Below, in pieces: positions 9,528 to 18,200 of a DNA stretch of 64,000 nucleotides. The stretch is from Candidatus Polarisedimenticolia bacterium (GTDB lineage: Bacteria; Acidobacteriota; Polarisedimenticolia; Gp22-AA2). The notes under the pieces were generated by a model. That model searched no databases, was not told the origin of the DNA, and saw only the letters and a list, made by a program, of their open reading frames with translations. The stretch is taken from assembly GCA_036001465.1 (NCBI GenBank), contig DASYUH010000006.1, positions 1-64,000 of the forward strand, written 5' to 3'. How positions within the stretch are numbered: position 1 is the stretch's first letter; every line of letters begins with the position of its first letter. Made by a program: the position numbers and the translations under genes.

Positions 9528-10327
9528 GCGATCCGGCCGCCGTCGACGGGCAGGCTGATCCCGGTGATGTAGGCGGCGGCGGGCGTGGCGAGGAACCCGG
9601 CCGCGGCGGCGATCTCGCCCGGCGAGGCGAACCGCCCGAGCGGGATCTCCGCCTTCATCCGGCGCTCCACCTCCTCTTCGGCGAGCCCCGCCGCCCGCGC
9701 CTTCGCCTGGATGAGCGAGCGCAGCCGCTCGGTCGCCGTCGCCCCCGGCAGGACATTGTTCACGGTGATCCCGTGGGGCCCCACCTCCCCCGCCAGAGTC
9801 TTGGCCCAGCCCGCGACCGCCGCCCGGATCGTGTTGCTGACCCCCAGCCCCTCGATCGGCTGCCTCACCGAGGTCGAGACGATGTTGATGATCCGGCCGA
9901 ATCCTTGCTGCCGCATTCCGGGGATGAGCGTCTGGGCCAGGAGCTGGTTGCAGACCAGGTGGGCCGTGAACGCCGCCAGGAACGACTCGGGCGGAGCGGC
10001 GGTAATCGGCCCACCCGGCGGTCCGCCGGTGTTGTTCAGCAGCACCTCGATCGCCCCGGTCCGATCGACATGGTCGGCGACCACGGCGCGCACCGACTCC
10101 GGCTGGGCGAAGTCGGCGCGCAGGAAGTCCGGCCGCTGCGCGCCCAGGCGGGCGATCTCGTCGCTCACCGCGCGCAGGCGCGCCTCGTCGCGCGCCAGGA
10201 GAGTGACCCGCGCGCCGAGACGGGCCAGCTCGAAGGCGCAGGCCCTGCCGATCCCCTGCGTGCCGCCGCAGACCAGGGCCCTCCTGCCGCTCAACGGCCC
10301 CGCGGGCTGTCCCCCCGGCCCGGACAA
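9518..10327 (-). CDS. SDR-fold protein with altered catalytic residues
   Basis: A 269-residue Rossmann protein resembling 3-oxoacyl-ACP reductases. The cofactor motif is CGGTQGIGRA, with NNTGG after strand 4. The catalytic Ser region is present (NIVSTSV, ~150), but the usual YxxxK is replaced by SNTIR (~162-166): Tyr is Ser and Lys is Arg. This matches the BKR-like SDR group known for imperfect active-site motifs. It is the second gene of the minus-strand operon and overlaps the dehydrogenase. It could act on a later intermediate of aminomuconate breakdown or have a non-canonical reaction. No substrate can be assigned. Confidence 0.85.
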   Translation of the reverse strand: MSGPGGQPAGPLSGRRALVCGGTQGIGRACAFELARLGARVTLLARDEARLRAVSDEIARLGAQRPDFLRADFAQPESVRAVVADHVDRTGAIEVLLNNTGGPPGGPITAAPPESFLAAFTAHLVCNQLLAQTLIPGMRQQGFGRIINIVSTSVRQPIEGLGVSNTIRAAVAGWAKTLAGEVGPHGITVNNVLPGATATERLRSLIQAKARAAGLAEEEVERRMKAEIPLGRFASPGEIAAAAGFLATPAAAYITGISLPVDGGRIACL

Positions 10328-10331
10328 GTGT

Positions 10332-10922
10332 CTACGTCCGCACCGGGAAATAACCCGGCTCGTTGCCCGATCTCCACTTGATGTTGCACCCCAGGCTCGG
10401 CTTCTGGTCGGCGTCGACCGGCCGACCGGAGAGGACAGCGTCGAGCGCCGCCCGCAGATCGCGACCGGTCACCGGGCGGCCGCTGTCCGGGCGGCTGTCG
10501 TCCAGCTGCCCGCGGTAGACCAGCCGTCTCGCGGCATCGAAGAGGAAGAAGTCCGGCGTGCAGGCGGCGGTGTACGCCTTCGCGACATCCTGGGTCGCGT
10601 CGTGGCAGAACGGGAACGTGAAGCCGAGTGCGACGGCCATCTCCCGCAGGCTCACGGGACGGTCGTCGGGGAACTCCGACGCGTCGTTCGAGCTGATGGC
10701 CACGATCGCCACGTCCCGGGCCTGGTAGTCGGCCCCGAGGCGCGCCAGCTCCTCCTGGACGTGCTTGACGTAGGGACAGTGGCGGCAGATGAACATCACG
10801 AGGAGCGCCTTGGCGTCCTCGAACGTCTTGAGGGAGATCGTCCGGCCGGAGACGACATCGGGCAGGCTGAAATCCGGCGCCCCGGTGCCCAGCTCCAGCA
10901 TGGTCGACAAGGTCTTCACCAT
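10332..10922 (-). CDS. thioredoxin-fold (AhpC/redoxin-like) protein
   Basis: A 196-residue cytoplasmic thioredoxin-like protein with no signal peptide. It begins GTGAPDFSLPDVVSGRTISL, typical of redoxin domains. The active-site region FICRHCPYVKH carries a CxxC (CRHC) followed by cis-Pro-like features such as ACTPDFFLFD. Length and motif fit the PRX-like group often labelled thioredoxin family protein. It lies 4 nt upstream of the SDR and is probably the first gene of that operon; SD-like GGAGG precedes the ATG. A link to the tryptophan pathway is only positional. Confidence 0.88.
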   Translation of the reverse strand: MVKTLSTMLELGTGAPDFSLPDVVSGRTISLKTFEDAKALLVMFICRHCPYVKHVQEELARLGADYQARDVAIVAISSNDASEFPDDRPVSLREMAVALGFTFPFCHDATQDVAKAYTAACTPDFFLFDAARRLVYRGQLDDSRPDSGRPVTGRDLRAALDAVLSGRPVDADQKPSLGCNIKWRSGNEPGYFPVRT

Positions 10923-10987
10923 GACACGGCCTCCTGTGACAGAGAGACGCCATTCTACCCTGCTCTCGCCGGTGGCGCGGCCGCGGG

Positions 10988-13900
10988 CTACCTGAGGGTG
11001 CGCGGAACGGTGATTTCAACCTGAAGCCGGCTTTCGAGCCCCGCCGCGTCGGTGATCACGTAGCCGAGCCGGTACGCCCGTCCCGGTCCGGCGGCGGAGC
11101 GCTCGGCCCGCAGCAGCACGTCACGGTCGTCCCCCGGATCGACCTCCTGGACGTCCCCGGACGTGCGGCCGTCGCCCCCTCCCGGGGCATCGTCCGGCTC
11201 GCTGCTCGTGGCGCTCTCCAGGCGTACGGCGATCGACGGGGAGCACGTGTCGGACGCCTGGAGGTCGATGTGCACCGGAACGAGCCGATGATCGGGCGGC
11301 CACAGGACGGGCGGCCGCGCGACGGCCGCGGCCACCGGGGGCCGGGTGTCGGCGACGGTCACGGTGAAGCGGGCCTCGTCGATGAGCCCGCCCGTCCCGC
11401 GCACGCGGTGAACCAGGCCGTGCTGGCCCAGGGACAGCAGGACGATGGCGCGCTCCCCGGAGGCAACCGGGCGCACGTCTCCATGGTCTTGCTCCAGGAG
11501 CCACAGGTGCTCGAGCGGCCCGCCGTCGGGATCGAACGACCCGGATCCGTCGAGGGCCACCTCCGTACCCAGGGGGGAGCTGCACTCGACGACGGCGGCG
11601 TCCGGCCGGGCCGCCACGGGCGAATGGCCGAATACCAGGAGCGTCTCGCCCCGCCAGAGGACATCGCGCCGGCCGAACACCTCGGGCGTCCCGCCGTTCG
11701 TGGCGGAAAGGGACAGCGTCACCTCGAGTCCCGGATCGGGGGCCGTTCCGAGCGCCGCCAGAGGGACCGGACCCGGCAGCGCCGACTCCGAGTAGTCCAC
11801 CTTGATCCGGGTGACGTCCTGCTCGGCGGCGAGAATGGCGCGTGCGGGCTCGATCGAGTCGATGCGCAGGTTGAATCGACGGAACGGATCGACGATGGTG
11901 CGGGCGCAGGCCGTGGCGGGCTGCCCGAGACCGTGAAGGGGGAGCGTCGGCCCGAAGAACTGCCCTTCGCTGCCGCAGGCGCCGGCCGCGATCTCGTAGT
12001 CCTGGATGCCGTCGTTGCACGCCAGGATCAGGTCCTGGTCGACGAGCGTCGGCTCTCCCACGGAGGCGTTCAGGTACGCCAGCCCCTCTCCCGGACGTTC
12101 CTCCAGGGGGAGGCCGCGGCCGCAGTCGACGGCGTCGCTCGATGCCTCCGAGCTGGCCGCTTCCAGAAGGACCAGGAGACGCTCTTCGCGCGTCGCCAGG
12201 ATCGCCCTCCCCCGCAGAGGCTGGCCGTCCGGATCGGCCACCCGCGCGCCGGCCGCCAGGACCGGAACCGGATCCCCCTCGATCGCGGCGGCGAACCTCG
12301 CCGGGACGATCGGGTCGAGCGCCACCGTCACCTGGCAGGCATCGCCCGCGCCGTCGGAGTTTCCGTCCTCCTGCCCCGGGTTCGGATCCGCCGGACAGTT
12401 GTCCTGGAACGGGCCCACCCCGTCGCCGTCCTCGTCGAGGGAGGAGAGGACCAGGACCCCGGCGGACGGATTGGCGGCGAGGATGCCGGTTGTGACGGGC
12501 GGGACCTGGGGCGGAATCAGCCGGCCATCGTCCGCGACGCCGAGCGTCGTGATGGTGTTCGAGCCGCGGAAGACCACGTGGAGCCTCCGGCCGGACGGTC
12601 CAAGGGCGAGCCCCGCAGGCGAGTCGGCGCCAGCGCCGAGAAGGAACGGAGATCCCGGCGCGAGCCGCGGGGATCCGGCGGCCGCCCCCTCGATCGCCGC
12701 CACCGCGTCGATCCCGGGGAGCGAAACGAACAGGCGGTCCTTCTCCTCGTCCGGGGCGATGCCCAGCGTCCCCCCCACCCGTCCCAGGTCGAGCGACGAG
12801 ACACCCAGCGGCCCGCCCGGGGCCGCGACCACCAGGGTCACCACCGCCGTCCCGGGAGGCGCCTGCCCCACGGCAAGGAGCCAACCCGCGTCGGGGGCTC
12901 CGGGCGGCGCTGCCGGCTGCACGGCGTGCGGCAGGAAAGCGACCGGCCCCGGTCGCTCGATCCCGGCGACGGCCGCCGGCCATCCGGGGACCGCCTCGAG
13001 CCCCCCCGGCTCCCTGACGGCGAAGAGCGCCACCTTCCCTTCGTCCGGCAGGGCCACGGCGAGAAGGGCCCCGTCGGGCGCCAGGTCCATGCCATCGGGG
13101 ACCCCGCCGATCGGGGTCGGCGCCACAGACAGCGGGGTCAGCCTCCCCGATCGCGCCACGGCGAACGGCACCAGGACGCCGGCCCCCCCCTCGGGAACCC
13201 CCGGCTCGCGGCCGGCGACGTAGAGCGTCTCCCCCGCCGGGTCGATCGAGAGCCCCAGCGCCTCGTCGAGCGGCACGGCGTAGGGGGATCCGATCCCCGG
13301 TGAGAGAACCCCGGAGCCGGCGAGATCGAAGACCGTCACCGAGCGTGAGAGCGGATTGAGCGCCACGAGATGCGCGCCTCGACGGGCGAAGGCCAGCCCG
13401 GGGGCGGACGAAGGGGGCGGGTTGTCCTGTCTCCCCGATCCGAGTGTCAGGTAGGGGGATCCGGGCAACGGCAGGAGCGTCCCGGTCGCCTTGGTCTCGA
13501 AACCGGCCGCCTGGTTCAGGGGCGACAGACCGTTGAGGTAGAGGAAACCCTCCTGCTGGAATCCCTTCTGGCAGGCGTCCCCGCCGTCGGCATGATCCAC
13601 GTCCGCCTGGTCCGGGTTGTACACCGCCACACAGTTGTCGCAGGCGTTGCCGACATGGTCCAGGTCGATGTCCTCCTGCAGCGGGTTGGCCATTCTCGGA
13701 CAGTTGTCGATCGTGGCGCAGCTCCCGTCCCGATCGACGTCGTTGATCGGGTCCCCCGGGCACGCATCGCAGACGTCCGCGACCTGGTCGAGATCGGCGT
13801 CCGTTTCCAGCGGATCGAAATCGAGCGGGCAGGTGTCCAGGGGGGCCAGGAGGCCGTCGCCGTCGGGATCGGGGTCGCAGGCGTTGCCGGCTCCGTCGCC

Positions 13901-16639
13901 GTCGGAGTCCGCCTGCCCGGGGTTCGAAAGCGCGGGACACGTGTCGCAGGCGTCCCCCGCCCCGTCCACGTCGGTGTCCGCCTGGTTCGGGTTCGCGACG
14001 CCCTGGCAGTTGTCGACGTAGGCGTCGATGCCGTCGCCGTCCTCGTCCCCCGAGGGGACGAACACGATGCCGCCGAGCGGCCGCCCGCCGGTCGCCCCGG
14101 TCTTCTCGGCGGGGCCGGTCGGCTCGAGCGCACCATCCGTCCCGATGCGGAAGACGGAGACGCCGTTCGACCCGTCGTTCGCCGCGAACAGGAAGCGTCC
14201 CAGGGAATCGATCGCCATGCCGACGGGGACGCGGGCGAGCGGGGCGTTGGAGAACGGCGTCCCCCGCATCTCGGCCATGGCGCCGGACGCGTCCAGACGG
14301 AAGCCGGAGACGGAGTTGTTCCCCTGGTTCGAGACGTACAGGAACCGGTCCCGGGGCGACACGATCACGCCGTTGGAGTCCAATCCCCCGCCGCTCAGGG
14401 GAGAACGCAGCAAGGGACGCGAGCGCCCGTTCGGATCGACGGCGAACGCCCCGACGATTGCGGGGCCGTTCGAGGAGCTGGCCAGATACATCCGGTTCCC
14501 CGAGGCGTTCCACGCCAGGCCGGCCGCCGTGCCACCGGGATTCCCGACCAGCGAATCGGGGAGGATGGGAAACGGCTCGTGAAAATCCAGAGCCCGCGCC
14601 CCGCCGAAGTCCGGCAGGGAGACCTCGATGAACCCCCCGTGCGCCGGGAACGCCATGCCGCTCACCCTTCCGGGGACCGGAGCGGGAGAGCGGGGAATCT
14701 GAATCAGGTTGAGGTTGAACGACTGGATCTGCAGGAAGGAAATCCGCCCCTGCAGCCCGACGGCGAGGTAGAGAGCGCTCGGATGCACCGCCACCGCCGT
14801 CGGGGAGAACCCGCCCACCTCGCGGGGGAACCCGGAGGCGAGGACCGGCGTCCCATCGGGCTCCAGGCGGAAGGCGCTGACGTCGTGGCTCCCCTCGTTG
14901 GTCGCGAACAGGGTGGGCGGCGCGAGACGCGCGAGCGCCAGGCGCGGCGGAGCGAAAAAGGTCGAGCCGGCCGGCCCGCTGCCACCGGTCGGGAACGGCG
15001 AGCCCTTGAGGCGCCTGAGTCTCCCGAGGGTGTCGACCTCCCACGCGGCGAGCGAGTTCTGGAGAGCGTTGGTCAGGACGTACAGCCGGCCGATGCGGAC
15101 GAACGGCCGGGCGCAGGCGTCCCCTTCGCGATCGCCGTCTTCGTCCTCCTGCCCCGGGTTCGGTGCCGCGGGGCAGTTGTCGCAGGGATCGCCCTGGCCG
15201 TCGCCGTCTGCATCGGTCTGTTCCGGGTCGGCGGCGGCGGGGCAGACGTCCGCGAGGTCGGCGATCCCGTCGCCGTCCCGGTCGTCGTCGCAGGCGTCCC
15301 CCAATCGGTCGCCGTCCTGATCGCGCTGCCCCGGGTTGGCGACGGCGGGACAGTTGTCGCAGGCGTCCCCCCGTCCGTCGCCGTCGCCGTCCGCCTGGGA
15401 TGGATTCGCGACGGCGAGACAATTGTCCGAAGGGGCCTCGACGCCGTCCAGGTCTTGATCCCCGGCCGGCGCGAACGCCACGCCGGCCAGGGGGAGCCCG
15501 TTGACCGTCGTGCGCACGCTGTCGGCCGCCACCTCGAGGCGGCCATCCGGATTGGGACGGAAGACCGAGACCGTCCCCGAGAGCGCGTTCGCGACGTACA
15601 ACAGGCGCCCGAGCGGATCGGACGCCATGCCGGTCGGCGCCAGGCCGAGAGGCGCGTTCTGGAACGGCGAGCCGGGAGCGGGGACCGGCCTGCCGTCGGC
15701 CCCGATGACGAGGCTGGCGATCCGGTTCTGGTTCACGAGCGTGGCGGCGAGCAGGCCACCATCGGGGAAGAGGTGCAGGATGTTGGCGCTCCCGCCAGGG
15801 GCGCCGAATGGCGAGCCCGGCGTTGAACGGAGCGCCCCGTCCTCACCCAGGGAATAGAGGCTGAGCTTGAACCCGGCGGGGTCGGCGTCGGCGACGTAGG
15901 CCGAGGCCCCCCCCCGGCCGAGCGCGATCCCATCCGCGGTCCCGGCATCGGTCGCGAAGGGGGAGGCCGGAACCGGCGCCAGCCCGCCGTCGTGGGCGAT
16001 TCCCAGGACGGCGATCCGCCCCAGCGCGGGCAGCGTGGCGAGAAGGAAGCGCCCATCCGGCGTGACCGTCATGCCGTTGGGCGCCGACTCGACGTCGACG
16101 GGATCGAGCCTGGCAAGGCCCCCGCTGCCGTCCACCGCGAACGGCACGATCGTGCGGCTCTCGGAATGCCCGACGAAGAGGAACCGGCCGTCGGGCGTGA
16201 GGGCGACCCCCTCGGGTCGCGATCCTCCGGAGGCAAAGGGAGAACCCGGCACCGCCTGCAGCGCCCCGTCCCCGGCGATCGTGAAGACCCCGATGTCGTC
16301 GCTCCCCCAGTTCGCGACGACCAGCCGTCCACCGGCGGCGCTGATCCCGATGCGCGGCGACGCCACGAACACCGCCCCGGACGGCCCCGTCCCTCCCGTG
16401 CTCCAGGGAGACCCGGGCAGGACTTCGAGCGAGCCGTTGGCGAACGCCGCCAGCCCCGAGACGACGTTCCCCGCCGCCGCCACGTTGCGGTCCGATGTCC
16501 CTTCGTTGATGTAGATGTAGCCGATCAGTCCGGGGGCCACCAGGGGGGATCGCCTGCCGCGTGGCAGCGCTCCGCCAGCGGCCGCCGCCACGAGAAAGGC
16601 GGCCGCCGTCCACGAGAGGGCCCGGAAGCGCGGCGACAT
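10988..16639 (-). CDS. giant secreted protein: three beta-propellers, TSP3 calcium repeats, PKD-like C-terminal module
   Basis: An exported protein of 1883 residues. A signal peptide (about 1-27, hydrophobic AAAFLVAAAAGGALP) is followed by three homologous YVTN/lactonase-like propeller regions (~35-390, 515-860 and 1030-1400). Each is rich in GSPF and FVANxGSxxVSxF-like strands and each is followed by thrombospondin type 3 calcium repeats of the DxDxDGxGDxCDNCP type (~393-508, 863-1027 and 1400-1437). After ~230 residues without a recognised fold come a PKD-like domain (~1668-1760, LDGSGSFDPDGG) and a final module (~1761-1883, LWPPDHRLV). That C-terminal pair recurs in the protein at 37558-40593. 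No sorting signal is obvious. A surface or extracellular structural role is inferred; no enzymatic residues can be named. Confidence 0.88.
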   Translation of the reverse strand: MSPRFRALSWTAAAFLVAAAAGGALPRGRRSPLVAPGLIGYIYINEGTSDRNVAAAGNVVSGLAAFANGSLEVLPGSPWSTGGTGPSGAVFVASPRIGISAAGGRLVVANWGSDDIGVFTIAGDGALQAVPGSPFASGGSRPEGVALTPDGRFLFVGHSESRTIVPFAVDGSGGLARLDPVDVESAPNGMTVTPDGRFLLATLPALGRIAVLGIAHDGGLAPVPASPFATDAGTADGIALGRGGASAYVADADPAGFKLSLYSLGEDGALRSTPGSPFGAPGGSANILHLFPDGGLLAATLVNQNRIASLVIGADGRPVPAPGSPFQNAPLGLAPTGMASDPLGRLLYVANALSGTVSVFRPNPDGRLEVAADSVRTTVNGLPLAGVAFAPAGDQDLDGVEAPSDNCLAVANPSQADGDGDGRGDACDNCPAVANPGQRDQDGDRLGDACDDDRDGDGIADLADVCPAAADPEQTDADGDGQGDPCDNCPAAPNPGQEDEDGDREGDACARPFVRIGRLYVLTNALQNSLAAWEVDTLGRLRRLKGSPFPTGGSGPAGSTFFAPPRLALARLAPPTLFATNEGSHDVSAFRLEPDGTPVLASGFPREVGGFSPTAVAVHPSALYLAVGLQGRISFLQIQSFNLNLIQIPRSPAPVPGRVSGMAFPAHGGFIEVSLPDFGGARALDFHEPFPILPDSLVGNPGGTAAGLAWNASGNRMYLASSSNGPAIVGAFAVDPNGRSRPLLRSPLSGGGLDSNGVIVSPRDRFLYVSNQGNNSVSGFRLDASGAMAEMRGTPFSNAPLARVPVGMAIDSLGRFLFAANDGSNGVSVFRIGTDGALEPTGPAEKTGATGGRPLGGIVFVPSGDEDGDGIDAYVDNCQGVANPNQADTDVDGAGDACDTCPALSNPGQADSDGDGAGNACDPDPDGDGLLAPLDTCPLDFDPLETDADLDQVADVCDACPGDPINDVDRDGSCATIDNCPRMANPLQEDIDLDHVGNACDNCVAVYNPDQADVDHADGGDACQKGFQQEGFLYLNGLSPLNQAAGFETKATGTLLPLPGSPYLTLGSGRQDNPPPSSAPGLAFARRGAHLVALNPLSRSVTVFDLAGSGVLSPGIGSPYAVPLDEALGLSIDPAGETLYVAGREPGVPEGGAGVLVPFAVARSGRLTPLSVAPTPIGGVPDGMDLAPDGALLAVALPDEGKVALFAVREPGGLEAVPGWPAAVAGIERPGPVAFLPHAVQPAAPPGAPDAGWLLAVGQAPPGTAVVTLVVAAPGGPLGVSSLDLGRVGGTLGIAPDEEKDRLFVSLPGIDAVAAIEGAAAGSPRLAPGSPFLLGAGADSPAGLALGPSGRRLHVVFRGSNTITTLGVADDGRLIPPQVPPVTTGILAANPSAGVLVLSSLDEDGDGVGPFQDNCPADPNPGQEDGNSDGAGDACQVTVALDPIVPARFAAAIEGDPVPVLAAGARVADPDGQPLRGRAILATREERLLVLLEAASSEASSDAVDCGRGLPLEERPGEGLAYLNASVGEPTLVDQDLILACNDGIQDYEIAAGACGSEGQFFGPTLPLHGLGQPATACARTIVDPFRRFNLRIDSIEPARAILAAEQDVTRIKVDYSESALPGPVPLAALGTAPDPGLEVTLSLSATNGGTPEVFGRRDVLWRGETLLVFGHSPVAARPDAAVVECSSPLGTEVALDGSGSFDPDGGPLEHLWLLEQDHGDVRPVASGERAIVLLSLGQHGLVHRVRGTGGLIDEARFTVTVADTRPPVAAAVARPPVLWPPDHRLVPVHIDLQASDTCSPSIAVRLESATSSEPDDAPGGGDGRTSGDVQEVDPGDDRDVLLRAERSAAGPGRAYRLGYVITDAAGLESRLQVEITVPRTLR

Positions 16640-16647
16640 CGTCCCTT

Positions 16648-16677
16648 CTCATACGACTGGCGGGTGGCCCAGGTCAA
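16648..16677 (-). promoter_or_regulatory. sigma70-type promoter of the giant secreted protein gene
   Basis: Read on the minus strand, TTGACC (16677-16672) is followed after 18 bp by TATGAG (16653-16648), which lies 8 nt before the ATG at 16639. Transcription would begin within one or two bases of the start codon, giving an almost leaderless mRNA. Confidence 0.6.
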
Positions 16678-16864
16678 GAAGTCTTCTGCGGATTCTGCCG
16701 GGTAGAGCGTGCGGACGTGTGCAGCCAGCACCGGAACGGTCTCCCGTCGCGACCGCCGGGACCGTCACCCTGCGCCCGGAAGTCGCTGGACGACCGCGGC
16801 TCCAGGCGGGCAGCCAACACCTCGCGTGTCCGAGCGGCCACTCCCTTTCTCGCTTTGGTAGCGC
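16678..16864. other. intergenic segment, no gene seen
   Basis: This lies between the promoter of the giant protein and the VOC gene. No ORF with credible protein features, tRNA or attC-like palindrome was seen. In particular there is no GTTRRRY box that would close the VOC gene as an intact cassette. Confidence 0.5.
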
Positions 16865-17242
16865 TCAGCGAGCCACGGCAGCAGGCTCAAACAATTCCAC
16901 AGGATTCCCATCCGGGTCTTCGGCCAGTATCTGCCTACCCCCGGGTCCGACAACGATGTCATTGCGAAAGTGGACACCAGCCTGTTTCATTTGAGCGACG
17001 CGCGCGGGCAGGTCTTTGACTTCGATAACGAGCCGGTTCCATCCGCCGGGCTCTGGCCGTCGTCCGTCAGGCATAGGGCGAGCAGCTGAACTCTGCGGCC
17101 CACTGAGCCACAGCGTCAGGTCGTCCTTTGAAACGTAAGCAAAAGCCGGACCCATCTTCTGTTGGAGCTTAAACCCACATTTCTCCGTATAAAAAGCTAT
17201 CGCAGCGTCGACGTCCGTGACGAAATATCTGATCGAGGCCAT
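16865..17242 (-). CDS. VOC-family (glyoxalase/bleomycin-resistance-like) protein
   Basis: A 125-residue single vicinal-oxygen-chelate domain. The N-terminal half has MASIRYFVTDVDAAIAFYTE; the C-terminal half ends with DPDGNPVELFEP, the classic VOC metal-ligand strand with a terminal Glu. The ATG at 17242 has GGAG about 9 nt upstream. Proteins of this kind are frequent passengers of integron cassettes. Base composition is lower in GC than the flanking operons. An attC-like site lies on its 5' side (17301-17339), but none was found on its 3' side, so it may be the terminal cassette with a lost attC, or a resident gene. The substrate is unknown; it is often annotated as a resistance or lyase protein. 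Confidence 0.85.
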   Translation of the reverse strand: MASIRYFVTDVDAAIAFYTEKCGFKLQQKMGPAFAYVSKDDLTLWLSGPQSSAARPMPDGRRPEPGGWNRLVIEVKDLPARVAQMKQAGVHFRNDIVVGPGGRQILAEDPDGNPVELFEPAAVAR

Positions 17243-17300
17243 TTCGTATGCTCCGCGTAGATGTTTGATGGTCCAATCTTGCCACCGTGGCAGGTGGCCC

Positions 17301-17339
17301 GCCCAACGCTCCGGCTAAGCTCCGGTCAGCTGGTTGGGC
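17301..17339 (-). repeat. attC-like site 1 (short)
   Basis: Outer boxes GCCCAAC (17301-17307) and GTTGGGC (17333-17339) are perfect complements enclosing only 25 nt, so this site is unusually short for an attC. It follows the DUF4386 gene and may be a degenerate or trimmed site. Confidence 0.6.
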
Positions 17340-17369
17340 GGCGACTCGTTCACGCTCGAACCACGCCCC

Positions 17370-18074
17370 CTAGTCCGGCTGCCATTTCTGCACGTTGACA
17401 CCCCTCACCAGGAGCCACAGGGCAAGCGACAGTTCCGCGATAAAGGCCGGAACCAGAACGGCGATGTTCACGAGTGTGGGCGCCAGCAGCAGCGCAAAGC
17501 TGTTCGTCAAATAGCTCACGCCCGCAATTTGCATCAGGATGCCAAGAATCTTGGGCAGAAATTGGGACTTGAAAATTAGATACCCAAGTAGAAGGCACTC
17601 GAATCCGAAAAAGATGAGGCTGATATTGAACCCGTACGTGTGCGACCTGTTAGAGAGATACGCAAGAACGTGAAGCTGTTCTGGCGTGAAGGCTTGCAGA
17701 TAGGACGCTTTACCCAATACGAACAAGGATGGAAGGAGGAACAGCTTGCTGGCGGACTCGAGAGTAATTGCGACCACATTGAACAGCACGGCCAGTAGCG
17801 CAAGATCCCGACTGACGGGCCTCAGCAGCACATAGAAGACGAGCGCGAGTGCAACCGAGCACGCCAGATGAAACAGGTTGGCCGCGATACCAAGGCGCCA
17901 GAGAAACTCAAAGGACCTGATGTTGTCGAGGGTGGCCGTTGCGTCGCCGGGCACGACGAGCTTATCCCTGACGAGCAGCTCACCCATCAGGCCGGCAGCA
18001 ATGATGATCAAATAAAGCGCCCCGCCTATCCGTGCATAGGTTTGCGGCGATAGCTCGACGCCACGACCTGTCAT
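17370..18074 (-). CDS. DUF4386-family membrane protein (cassette gene)
   Basis: A 234-residue integral membrane protein with about six hydrophobic helices, beginning near YARIGGALYLIIIAAGLMGE and ending with a helix before VRGVNVQKWQPD. The order of helices and the YLIIIAAG and NRSHTYGFNISLIFFGFECLLLGY segments match the DUF4386 family, whose function is unknown. A longer reading from GTG 18101 would begin inside the attC box at 18093-18099, so the ATG at 18074 is preferred; AAG lies just upstream. It is the only gene of its cassette, with its stop 31 nt from attC site 1. DUF4386 genes are common cassette passengers. Confidence 0.85.
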   Translation of the reverse strand: MTGRGVELSPQTYARIGGALYLIIIAAGLMGELLVRDKLVVPGDATATLDNIRSFEFLWRLGIAANLFHLACSVALALVFYVLLRPVSRDLALLAVLFNVVAITLESASKLFLLPSLFVLGKASYLQAFTPEQLHVLAYLSNRSHTYGFNISLIFFGFECLLLGYLIFKSQFLPKILGILMQIAGVSYLTNSFALLLAPTLVNIAVLVPAFIAELSLALWLLVRGVNVQKWQPD

Positions 18075-18092
18075 CTTGTCCTCTTCGTCGCC

Positions 18093-18187
18093 GCCCAACA
18101 CTCCCGGTCAGCCGCGGCTGGCGGATACCCCGTGTGATGCGGCCACCCAACCTGCCGCCCGCCAGCGGTTGGAGCGGGTTGTCGGGC
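18093..18187 (-). repeat. attC-like site 2
   Basis: A 95-nt imperfect palindrome. Outer boxes are GCCCAAC (18093-18099) and GTCGGGC (18181-18187), one mismatch from perfect complementarity. Inner arms around GTCAGCCGCGGCTGG and CCAGCGGTTGGAGC pair, with an extra base in the right-hand arm. Confidence 0.75.
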
Positions 18188-18200
18188 GCCTTGATCGGTC

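Noticed and set aside
11121-15422. A 1433-codon open frame overlapping the giant secreted protein
   Set aside because: It is a shadow frame rich in Arg/Pro/Gly with no domain. The overlapping frame has a signal peptide, propellers and TSP3 repeats.
13560-15440. Regularly spaced short DNA repeats that could suggest a CRISPR array
   Set aside because: They encode TSP3 calcium-binding repeats inside an open reading frame; the repeats are degenerate at DNA level and there are no cas genes.
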